46,417 nt of DNA from positions 1 to 46,417 of the forward strand of contig JANNZY010000022.1 of the NCBI GenBank assembly GCA_031410915.1, written 5' to 3'. Shown one piece after another: positions 8,270 to 17,000 of this stretch (its first letter is position 1; every line of letters starts with the position of its first letter). The notes under the pieces are model-generated. The model was given only the letters and a program-made list of their open reading frames with translations, had not been told where the DNA came from and searched no databases. This DNA is from WLMZ01 sp031410915. GTDB taxonomy: Bacteria; Actinomycetota; Acidimicrobiia; Acidimicrobiales; Ilumatobacteraceae. Both the position numbers and the translations under genes were made by a program.

Positions 8270-8635
8270 GAACGACGCTGCGTGCGCCGCCACCTCCACG
8301 ACGACGTCCGCCCCACGCTTGCTTCGGCACGGCTGAAGCTGGCGGCGCACCGGCGTCACCTGCCCGAGGGAACAACCGTCGACGACAACATCGACCAACT
8401 GGCCGACGCGATCAGCGGTGTCCGTCGAGTGTCGATGGCCTACAGCCATCGTGCTCGAAGACGTCGGCCTCATTTCGGCACTGCAAATCTTGTTGCCGAC
8501 CTCCGTCAGACGACCGGGATGCACATCATCTTCGTCCGCCGCAACCCTGCCGGACCTACCAGCGGCACAGCCAGCACGGCGTATCACGTGGTGGCTGAGG
8601 CGCTCAGGCCGGTGACGGCCCGTTGTGTTCAATGA
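8270..8635 (+). pseudogene. Remnant of a NarL-type sensor histidine kinase (frameshifted)
   Basis: Three reading-frame segments together spell part of a HisKA_3 kinase. Segment 1 (from 8270) reads ERRCVRRHLHDDVRPTLASA, the phospho-acceptor histidine box, followed by a dimerisation helix to about 8440. Segment 2, one frame over (about 8440-8483), reads VLEDVGLISALQ. Segment 3, back in the first frame, reads LRQTTGMHIIF, then TAYHVVAEALRPVTAR, equivalent to the N-box start of the ATPase domain. A TAG lies immediately before segment 1, and there is no sensor region, complete ATPase domain or response-regulator partner. A good AGGAGG (8189-8194) precedes TTG codons at 8200/8203 but leads into a different frame. 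At least two indels have destroyed the gene. Confidence 0.65.
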
Positions 8636-8651
8636 GGTTGTGTAATACGAT
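8623..8651 (+). promoter_or_regulatory. Putative promoter of the BrnT-like/RHH pair
   Basis: TTGTGT (8623-8628) and TACGAT (8646-8651) are 17 bases apart, and the toxin ATG is at 8654. A start at about 8658-8660 would make a leaderless message, possibly initiating at the in-frame GTG 8660. The -35 box overlaps the end of the kinase remnant. Confidence 0.4.
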
Positions 8652-8653
8652 TC

Positions 8654-8923
8654 ATGCGTGTGGAGTTTCACCGCTCGGCGAGCAAACACTGCGTGGTCAC
8701 CGACGATGTCCACCACGCCGTCGCGAATGCGTTCGTGGTCGCCGACATGGGCGACGACGAGTCACCACTGCGAACGCTTTTTCTCGGACCCGACCGCTCC
8801 GGCAACATGCTCGAGGTGATCGTGCTCCACTTCGACGACGGACGCGAGATGGTCATCCACGCCATGCCGATGCGGGTCCACTACCGCGGGTTGCTCCCCC
8901 GCCCACCGGAGACCAAACCATGA
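8654..8923 (+). CDS. BrnT-like small toxin of a toxin-antitoxin pair
   Basis: An 89-residue protein. Order and motifs resemble the BrnT/RelE-like group: an early KHCVVTDDVHHAV helix, then LFLGPDRSGNMLEVIVL beta strands and a C-terminal VIHAMPMRVHYRGLLP segment. Such proteins act as ribosome-dependent or free RNases in other bacteria; that activity is assumed from family resemblance only. Its stop overlaps the ATG of the downstream ribbon-helix-helix protein (ATGA), the usual toxin-then-antitoxin order for brnTA. The ATG at 8654 lacks a Shine-Dalgarno sequence, consistent with the leaderless reading of the promoter. It lies between two pseudogenes in an eroded accessory stretch. Confidence 0.65.
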   Translation: MRVEFHRSASKHCVVTDDVHHAVANAFVVADMGDDESPLRTLFLGPDRSGNMLEVIVLHFDDGREMVIHAMPMRVHYRGLLPRPPETKP

Positions 8924-9204
8924 CCAACAAGAAGACCACCGCCGTCGTCGGCACCTCGCGAGGCAAGCCGATCACCGACGCCGACATCGAACGCATGGCC
9001 GACGAGGCCGAAGCCGGCTACGACATCAGCACGCTGCGACCCCGCGGTGGCCGCCCACCGATGGGCTCCGGCCCCGCCGAAGTCGTCCCCGTACGCCTCG
9101 ACCCCGAACTACGCGCCGCCGTCGAAGCACGTGCCACCGCCGACGACACCAGCACCAGCGAGATCATCCGCGAAGCACTCCGCCGCTTCCTCCACGTCGC
9201 CTGA
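8920..9204 (+). CDS. Ribbon-helix-helix (CopG/BrnA-type) antitoxin
   Basis: A 94-residue protein with a basic N-terminus, an acidic middle (DADIERMADEAEAGYD) and a C-terminal ribbon-helix-helix: the strand VVPVRLDPELRAAVEARA followed by TSTSEIIREALRRFL. The last motif is the standard DNA-binding and dimerising RHH core. The ATG overlaps the toxin stop. The role would be to bind the toxin and repress the shared promoter. No clear repeated operator is visible around 8623-8651, so the autoregulatory site remains unidentified. I chose the ATG at 8920 over earlier in-frame codons because it gives the ATGA coupling. Confidence 0.75.
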   Translation: MTNKKTTAVVGTSRGKPITDADIERMADEAEAGYDISTLRPRGGRPPMGSGPAEVVPVRLDPELRAAVEARATADDTSTSEIIREALRRFLHVA

Positions 9205-9286
9205 CACAAGAATAGGCTCTGACCAGCGGTTATGCGAACACCACGAGGGCGGTGAAAATCCCCACGACCGCTCGCAAGCCTTGTGA

Positions 9287-9917
9287 TCAGGGGAATTGCA
9301 GCCAGGATGGCCGGGGTTGCCTCACCCCCCAGCAACGGAGCATCCGTTGAGAAACTCCAGGTCGCAGCATGGACTCCGGCTGCACCCGCGGTACCCGCTG
9401 CGAGGAGGTCCTTGTGGAGGATCCCGTCGGCGAGGCCCGGTCGATCCCAGGTCTGGCCGCGCAACTCGTCGCAGTCGGCAGTGGCGTGCAGTCCCAGACT
9501 GAGCAGAGCGTCATAGGGAAGTGGGAGGTGTGGCAAGTCGCGCAGCACGACGCGACCGGCGGCGTTGTCGGCGGTGAGCTCCTCGCCGACTGGCAGATAC
9601 ACCAGCGGCCCGGTGTTGCTGGAAGCGAGCGTGTACGGGACGGCTCCGGAGATTGCGATGGCGGCTCCGTCGATGTCGAGCGCACCCGCAGCGGCCAAGT
9701 TACCTTCGGGGATCGGCTGCCAGCGCAGGATGTCGTACTCGTCGGTACGGAGCGTCAGACCCGGAACCGCGCTCAGCGACTGCTCGACCCAGGCGATGAT
9801 GTCGTTGTGGGTGGCAGTTCCCGTTCCGCGGAGTCCTGCGCCACCAATGTGGTCGCACCACCGCTGCAGTGCTTCGGCGCTGGCGAAGTCGGACTCGTTG
9901 ACCTTCGGAGGATTCAC
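9287..9917 (-). pseudogene. 3'-truncated M28-like peptidase (PA-domain part)
   Basis: About 210 codons from a GTG at 9917 (AAGGA upstream) resemble the N-terminal half of M28-type aminopeptidases. They contain a substrate-cap region (CDHIGGAGLRGTGTATHND) and a protease-associated domain (SGAVPYTLASSNTGPLVYLP, then AAGRVVLRDLPHLPLPYD), ending near PAILAAIPLI. At about 9287 the resemblance stops and the frame continues as unrelated residues into the antisense of the RHH gene. The zinc-binding catalytic domain is missing entirely, so no peptidase activity is expected. The break adjoins a short stretch (9250-9275) with GTGAAAATCCCCAC, reminiscent of insertion-sequence flanks. That cause is only a suggestion. 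Confidence 0.65.
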
Positions 9918-10038
9918 GGCACCAATCCTTGTGCAGCGGAGATGTGTTGATCGACGCGCAGGCCATGATCGACTCGACGGCCGGACTGGTGATCCTCGCC
10001 GTTGCAGGGGCCCATCCACTGACGGTATCGGCAGTGCC

Positions 10039-10068
10039 TTGAAGCCCCCGAAATGTTGTGGCTACACT
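10039..10068 (+). promoter_or_regulatory. Promoter and repeat operator of the Phd/PIN pair
   Basis: TTGAAG (10039-10044) and TACACT (10063-10068) are 18 bases apart, placing transcription start near 10075. Two adjacent 12-base direct repeats, TTGTGGCTACAC (10056-10067) and TTGTGGTCACAA (10068-10079), cover the -10 box and start point. This is a natural place for antitoxin autorepression. The repeats are read directly; binding is inferred. Confidence 0.5.
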
Positions 10069-10093
10069 TGTGGTCACAAAGGAGCGTGACACA

Positions 10094-10342
10094 GTGAGAT
10101 CGATCGGCGTCAGAGAATTCAGGGACCAAGCGTCCTCCATACTCGCGGGCGGCGAAACGCTGGTCATCGAGAGACACGGCGAACCGATCGGGTTCTTCGT
10201 ACCGATCACAGCCAAAGACCGTCGGGCCGGACGGAAGGTCCTCGGTCGGCTCGGCGGGCTCGTCGATGACATCGTCGCTCGGTCGGGACTCGACGAGGAC
10301 GAACTCGTGCAGGAAATCGCACCCAGGCGCCGCACGCGCTGA
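10094..10342 (+). CDS. Phd/YefM-family antitoxin
   Basis: An 82-residue protein whose N-terminus (SIGVREFRDQASSILAGGETLVIERHGEPIGFFVPI) is the DNA-binding and dimerising fold of Phd antitoxins; the acidic, flexible C-terminal tail is where such proteins bind toxin. I chose the GTG at 10094 because AAAGGAG lies at 10078-10084 and because the upstream in-frame GTG (10058) lies inside the predicted -10 region. The stop overlaps the PIN toxin ATG (TGATG). With that partner it forms a VapBC-like operon with a Phd-type antitoxin. It is expected to neutralise the PIN ribonuclease and repress its own promoter. Confidence 0.85.
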   Translation: MRSIGVREFRDQASSILAGGETLVIERHGEPIGFFVPITAKDRRAGRKVLGRLGGLVDDIVARSGLDEDELVQEIAPRRRTR

Positions 10343-10782
10343 TGCGGCTCGTGGTCGACACGAGCGTGCTCGTCGGCGAACTGCTTCGGGCTGCGGGTCG
10401 GACCCGCCTCGGCGATGATCGGCTTGAGCTCTTTCTCCCCGAACAGATGTGGGGCGAGACCCAAGTCGAGCTCCCCCGGCGCATCACCGCGTTCGTCCGT
10501 CGTCGCGGCCTCGAACCTATGCTCGGCGACGAGTTGACCGCCGCTTGCCTTGCGGCGATCGAAGCCAACATCGTCGTCTTGGACGAGGGCATCTACGCCG
10601 CCCTTGAGGGCGAAGCACGAGAGCGTTCGCTTCGCGACCCCAGGGACTGGCCGGCGGTTGCGAGCGCGCTCGCGCTCAACGCGGCGATCTGGACCAACGA
10701 CAACGACTTCCTCGGCACCGGCGTTGCCACGTGGACCACCGACACACTCCAACGCTGGCTCCAACGCCAACCCGAGCGCTAG
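10342..10782 (+). CDS. PIN-domain toxin (VapC-like ribonuclease)
   Basis: A 146-residue PIN-domain protein. The acidic cluster expected to bind magnesium is visible: Asp6 in LVVDTSVL, a glutamate in the EQMWGETQVEL helix, Asp in RDWPAVASALALNAAIWTND, and the final DNDFLGTG. The family cleaves tRNA or rRNA; the target here is unknown. The ATG overlaps the antitoxin stop. It ends before a stretch of about 280 bases without a gene that separates it from the convergent 2116-residue gene. Confidence 0.88.
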   Translation: MRLVVDTSVLVGELLRAAGRTRLGDDRLELFLPEQMWGETQVELPRRITAFVRRRGLEPMLGDELTAACLAAIEANIVVLDEGIYAALEGEARERSLRDPRDWPAVASALALNAAIWTNDNDFLGTGVATWTTDTLQRWLQRQPER

Positions 10783-11061
10783 ACCGCCGAGGGCGGGAAT
10801 AAGGCGGTGGGGGCGGCGAAGGGGCGTCAAACACACCGTTGACTGCCGGTCATCTCCGGTCACTCACGGGCACTCGAAAACCACCGCTGACCTGGCCACA
10901 TAGCCTCTGATCAGCAACAACGCAGCTCAGAGACCGGGGGTTCGATTCCCCCAGCTCCAGAAGGCGGGATCGAATCTTGTTGGGGGGCAAGCCGCCCTCA
11001 GCGGGACGCAGGGCTCGCCACAAGTTCCCGGCACTGCGCGCCAGCTGACATCTCCGGCTTG
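10783..11061. other. Non-coding stretch between the PIN toxin and the 2116-residue gene
   Basis: Apart from the T-arm-like fragment (10922-10959), this stretch holds GCAAGCCG (10987-10994) and its inverted copy CGGCTTGC (11055-11062). The two copies are 60 bases apart, and the second overlaps the last base of the 2116-residue gene's stop codon. The long stem could help end transcription of the giant operon. The segment 10835-10905 (repeated CCGGTCA) resembles insertion-sequence flanks but has no identifiable ends. Confidence 0.35.
10922..10959 (+). other. tRNA/tmRNA T-arm-like fragment (possible attachment-site remnant)
   Basis: A 5-bp G/C stem (10936-10940 with 10948-10952) encloses the canonical T-loop TTCGATT (10941-10947). 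It is followed by AGCTCCA, similar to the 3' acceptor strand of a tRNA or of tmRNA. A D-arm-like GCAGCTCAG lies immediately upstream at 10922-10930. No matching 5' acceptor strand, anticodon arm or tag-peptide frame is present, so this is not a complete RNA gene. 3' tRNA/tmRNA ends left alone in accessory DNA are commonly integrase att sites. No integrase or second copy is visible in the window. Confidence 0.45.
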
Positions 11062-14000
11062 CTACAGCCCGAGGGTGAGGGTCACGGTGGCGGCGTAGGT
11101 GTTCTGATCGTCGGCCGGGTCGGTGGTCTCCCAGCGACGGCGCGAGAGCGAGAGCGCGAGCCGGTGGGCGCCGGTCGCGAATTGTGTGCCGTTCGCCCGG
11201 ACGATGATCGCCCGACGGCTGTCGCCTGATGCGATGACCTGGACCGGGACGTCGACATCGACCTCGACCACCGGCTGAAAGAGGATGTGCCCGAGCAGGT
11301 CGGCGAAGTCGTTGGTCGTGAGGAGCACGAGTCCCAGCTGCGCGCCGCCGAGCGCGTGGGCGACCTCGGCGCCGAGCGGCACGTGTGGGAGCGGTCCGAC
11401 GAGCGCCACGGGGAGGGTCGCCGGGGCGCCTGGTAGGAGACCGGGGCGTACCCGACCGCGATGCAGCTGCGCTGTGCCGGTGTCGTCCACCGCGATGACC
11501 GACAGGATCCCGGCGTTGCCGAGCGTGTGGTGCAGCGTGAGGCGGATGCCGCCGTCGATGAGGTCGGCGTCGAGAATCGCGTCGTCGACGCCTGGCCGTC
11601 TCGGCGGGCGGACAGGCGCGGGCGGTTCGTGGGCCAGCGTGGCGAGTCGATCACGCAGTGGGCGATCGGGCACGAGGGGTGGACGGTTCGGCGGACGGAG
11701 TTCGGTGCGCTGTCGGCGGGTCATCACCACTCCGATCTCGGCTGTGAAGTCGAGCGGTTCTGGCGATTCGATCAGGATGGCGTCAGCGTGGCCGGCGACG
11801 ACGAATCGGCTGATCTGCACGTCTCGGATGTCCTCGGTGAGCGCGAGGCCGAGCCCGGCTGTCCACGTGCCGAACAGCCGCTGACGTTCCGCCGTCGACG
11901 AGCCGGGGGCCATCGCTGCCGGCAGGTCGGCTGACGTCTCGGCCCACAGCGTTGACGCCGTGGAGACCGTCGTGCCGGGCCCGAGCGCGTTGGGAGCCAG
12001 ATCGATGAGATGGCCGCTCCAGGTCGCCACGTGGTCTCCGAACGACCGGAACCGGCTCACGGCCACCGGGAACCGGTAGAGGTCCAGGCCGCGCACCTCC
12101 GTCGAAGCGAATGCGGCTGGTCCCTCGGCAACGAGGCAGAGTCGTCCTTCGCGCACCTCGCCCCGCTCGACGTCGACGACCGCCTCACCGACCGAGGCGC
12201 GCAACCGGTCGTCGTACGACGTCACGCGCACGGAGACCGGCCGGGCGACGGCTGGAAGATCCGTGGCGCCGACCTCCACCAGCATGCCGCCCGGCACGAT
12301 GCGGCGCCGCACGACGAGACGCGATCCCTCGACCGTCACGAACAGGCCGCGTGCCGCGCCGCTCACCGTACTGATCCCGAAACCGATGCCGGAGGACGAG
12401 CCGTCCGCGATGGTGACGGCGGCGTCGAGATGATCCCAGTCGGTCTCTCCAAACACGGCGACATGGCGCCCCGATCCCGCCACTCGCAGCTCGCCGTCGA
12501 CCACACTCCACGATCCGCTGGAACGGTCGAATGCGGTCTCGTCGCCGACCGCGAACGGACGGCGGTCCACGAATCCGGCGCCCTCGACGCGGACGGCGGC
12601 GGTGAGGTGAGCCCCGGCGGGCCACAGTTCAGTCGGCTCCCCGGCCGGCAGGTCCCCCTGCGGCGGGGCGACGAGCACCGTGCCGATCACGTTGCGCGGG
12701 TCAGCGGGCGAGCACGGGACGCCGGCCCGCTGGGTCATCGGCGCGAGGCGCAGGCGGCTCGAGTTGAGAGTGACCATGCCACTGGCCGCACTCCGTGATG
12801 CAGTCCGCTTGGGCAACCACGTCCAGCCGATTGGTGGCGGTGGCATGCCGCTGCCGCGATGAGCGACCACCCAGTCGTCGGCGGTCGTGGTGATCACGGT
12901 GCCGCCCCCGACAGCGATGTCGGGGGTGACGAGGAGATGCATCCGGAGCAGAGTCGTGTGCTCGTCGGCGCTGCCGGGGGGTCGCACCGACAGGGGCACC
13001 GCGACGTGGAAGTCCTCCGAGAAGGCAAGTGTGATCGGCTCGCTGCTGTAGATCATGCCGGCGCGCCCTCCAGCGTACGCGCCGCGGACGTACGGGTCGA
13101 GCTCCTCGCCGACACGGGTGACGGCGTTCAAACCGGGCAGACCCTTGGTCCTGACGTACACGAACTCGTCGACGTCGGCCGACTCGGCCGGCACCGACGG
13201 ATGTGTGACGGTGACACGAGTGGTGAAGCGCAACTCGTATTCGTGGTTCGGCAACAGACCGAGCTTGCCCTTCCCCTCGAAGCCGCCTCCGCCTCCGCCA
13301 CCCTCGCACGCCTTCGACGAACCGAGGAGATCTAGGTAGTCGCGCAGCCGTACGTAGGCGACCTCGTCGACTTCGACGATCGTCCCGATCGACGCGGCGG
13401 CGAATGTGGTTGCGGTGCCGTGCGCGGCCGGGCGCAACACCCGCAGTTCGAGCCGGCGGATCGGGCCTTGCGCCCCGAAGAGGGTCGTCACGAACGCCGC
13501 CGAGCCGGGCCCGAGGTCGCGCCGCCCGACCTCTTTGCCCGCGGCGTCGAACGCACACAGCACGGCCAACGAACCGCGCGGCCACGCCATCCGCACACTG
13601 CAGACCGCAGCGTCGTCGTCGAAGTCGGCGCGTGCGACGATGCCGGGCAGAGCCATGTCGGCGGCCGCGACGAGCGCGTTGGACGGCAGGCCGGCGAATC
13701 CGGCGGGATGCGACCACGCCACCCGTGGGAAGCGGAGCATGCTCGAACTGTCGGTGAACTGCGAGGCCACCGGAACCGCGAGCGACGTACCCGCAAGCGT
13801 TTCGCGCCACGAGACGCGGTGGAACAGGTCGAACAGATCCTTGTCGTCGGGGTGGTCGCAGCACGGCCAGTGTGGATGGCGGCGAATCAGGCGTTCGTCG
13901 CGTTCGACGTCGGCGGTGGTGGTGAACTCGAACGGCGCGATCGCATTGATGAGCAGCTTCTTCGGGGCCGAGTCGTCGCCGATGAGGAGGTCGAGATCCC

Positions 14001-17000
14001 AGCGCTTCGACAGCACCTGCGGGGAGAACTCGCCGCTGAGCTGCACACCGCCGGGATCGCTGAAATCGGCCTGCAGCTCGACGCGGTCGTCGAGCGACTT
14101 CCAGCTGCGGTCGGGGCCGAAGCGGGCGCGCCGCCGTACCGCGATGCCGACGAGGTCGTAGGTCATCGCGAGGTCACCCGACATCTGGTCGCCGAGACCT
14201 GACGCAACGTCGCTCGCCAGGCCGAGCCGGTCGTTGATCGCCACGCTCCACTCCACTGCGATCGTCGCGTCGGTGGCGACCGGCTGCAGACCGGCGTCGG
14301 CGGCGAGGTTGGCGAGACGTTGCGCTTCGGGGCGCGTCGGCGCGCGCAGCTCGACGACTGAGTGGAGCGGCGCCACGCCGGTGCCGTCCCACGCCGGGTC
14401 GAACCGCTCGAGGTGCGTTGCGAGGTGCCGGCCGCTTCCAGGTTCGGAGGCGGCCGCGCCCCGCAGCGGCGACGATGTCGTGCTCAGCTGTTCGGGAGCG
14501 AGCTCTCCGTTGGAGAAGGCGAGCCGCCACGTCACGTCCGGCAACCACCACGGTGTCTCCAGACGAACCTCGGCGGTCAGGTCCCAGCGCGCCGGGCTGG
14601 CGCCGACCACGCGGAACTCGGCCTTCGCGCTGACACCGATGCGGAGGAACCCGAACAGCACGAACCGGATCGCGGCCTCGATCGAGATCATCGCCGAGTA
14701 GTCGCTCGAACCGGTCGTGAACACGAGGACGACCGCGCCGAAGCCGGCATGGAAGGTCAGCGCGACGACGCCCTTCTTGCCGATGAGCCCTTCGAGTCGA
14801 ACGGTGAGGCCGAAGCCCTTCGGTCCGTCCTCGACGAGTTCGAGGCAGAACCCGATGACGAGGGACGCCTTGGCGAAGACGTCGACGTCGAAGCGGAGAG
14901 CGAGCCACGTCTTCTGGTCGGCCAGGCGCCCGATGGCCAGGGTCTGGGGATCGTTGGACAGGAACAGCGTCCCGGTGAAGCGGCCGGCCTCGGCCATCCA
15001 TGCCGGCGCGTTCTCCATGAACTTGTCGAGCGTCGCGTCGATACCGAGCACGGCGCTTGTCCGCCCTGACGCCCGGTCGAACTCGATGGCCAGGTAGCCG
15101 AGCGGTTTGGTCTTGTTGTTCATGACGAACAGCCGGGCCGCGACCAGGAGTCCCCGCTCGTCGGGGCCGCGAACACCGAGCACGAACGCATCGAGTTCGA
15201 CGAGCGAGCCGAGAGCGACGAACGATGCGCTGGCCCCGATGCCGAGCGCCCAGGATTCGTTGCTCGGCTTCCAGGCGGCCAGCCGGCGGTCACCCGGCAC
15301 CGTGAGCGGATCGCTGTCGAGGTACCACTTGTAGTACCTCAGGTGACGGTCGTCTCCGCCGACCGGTGCGAGCTTGGGCACCATGTTGTCGGCGTAGAGG
15401 AACCGGACGCTGCGCAGCTCGATGCCGCCGAACGGGCCGATCTGGCCGGCGTAGAACGCCTGGAACAAGAAGTACGTGAAGTGGCCGGCCGGCGACGTCC
15501 GTTCGCCGCGCACGAGGTCGATGCCGATGCGGTGGTGTCGCTTGGCGACGGAGAAGTCGACGATTCCGGTGAAGCCGAACTCCGACCCCGTCGTGCCGTC
15601 CGGCTCGTCGATCTCGGTGTAGTAGCCGCCGGCCTCGATCAGCAGTCCGGAGCCCTGCAACCGGAGGAAGAACCCGTCGAGCTTCCACTCGGGCTGCGTC
15701 GTGTCACCGGCAAATCGGTTGCGCAGCCGGCGCACGATGAGCGACCCCGAGGTGCCGGCCGGCTTGCCGATGATCAACCCGCCGGAGAAGCTGAGATAGC
15801 TGGCGCCGTGCTCGGCGGTGAGCCCGATCTCGGAGAACACGAATGCGACCGGGCCGACGTAGGCGACGACGCCGTCGGGGAGCGCGAGACCGTCGAAGTG
15901 CAACCCGCCGAATCGCCACCCGAGCCCCTCGACGGCGAATGCGACCTTCTCTCCGTTCAGCCCGCGCAGGCGAAAGAAGGAGGTGTCCGACGCTCCGGTG
16001 GGCGGCATCGACACGAACAGGTCCATCGTGGCGACGAGGCTGTCGCCGACCGACTTGCCCTGGCCGAACTTGCGGCCGAGGGAAAGGCCGACCTTGAACC
16101 CCATGATGTCGATGATCACGACGCCGGCGATCTCAATGTGGAGCAGTTCGTTCGTCTTCAGCTTCTCCGGTGTCGTGCCGGGCGACGGCAAGCCATCGCC
16201 GCCGAAGTCGCGGCGGTAGCCCGTGACGATCGTGTAGTCCTCCTCCAGCCCGATTGCCAAGGCGTTGTTGGGGGCGTCCTTGTTGCCCCACACGAGGGCG
16301 AGGTCGAACGTGAGGCCGAGGGTTTGGTCGATGTCGCTGCTCGGCAGCGACTGGTAGAAGAACGACTCGACGACGAGGGCCAGTCTCCGATCTTCGACGA
16401 GGTGAAGATCGACCGGGGCCCGATCGAAGTTGAACACCTGCTCCTTGTTGGCCGGGTCGAGCACGTTGCGGCGGATGCCGACCGTGATGTGCCGTGGTAT
16501 CGGCAGCCAGAACGGGCCGTGGAACGGGACGACGAGGTCGTCGAGCACGAACTCTGCGGCTGGATGCTGGTCAGTGCTGTGGTGGTTGAGGAACTCGGTG
16601 ACGTCGCGAAGGCCCTCGGCGGCTTCGTCGATGTCCACGGTTCGAACCGAGAACAACCCGTCGTACGGTCCGGTGTGGCTGGGGAGCCAGGGTTCCACAC
16701 CGTGACGCAGCCACTCGTGGTGATCGAGGGCGATGGCCGGCGACGGGATGAGCCGGAAGTCGTGGACCGCAGTGCAGGGTATCTCCGACAGCGCGCAGCG
16801 CCCGAACGAGATCGGCACCGCCGGCTGGATGTCGAATTGGAACTCCTCATCCATGCGCAGGCGCACGTGCACGAAGATCGAGGTCGGCTCCGTGCGCCGA
16901 TAGACGATCATCAGGTCGTCGAGGCGGCCCGGCTCGAACTCGCCCACCTTGATGGTGACGTCGCCGAGGGCGTCGCCGGGCTCGTCGGGGTGTGGTTTCA

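Noticed and set aside
8200..8598. Plus-strand frame with a good AGGAGG and TTG start
   Set aside because: After about 25 residues it becomes Pro/Arg-rich and runs out of frame with the kinase motifs. Treated as part of the decayed kinase locus.
9700..10863. 387-codon minus-strand frame across the Phd/PIN pair
   Set aside because: Antisense of two well-supported toxin-antitoxin genes. No recognisable domain.
10922..10959. Complete tRNA or tmRNA gene
   Set aside because: Only the T-arm and a 3' acceptor-like tail are present. No 5' acceptor strand, anticodon stem or tag-peptide frame can be paired with it.
13270..13330. Glycine-codon tract in the giant gene as a possible microsatellite or frameshift site
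   Set aside because: The tract encodes a seven-glycine linker in frame and the frame continues with good sequence on both sides.
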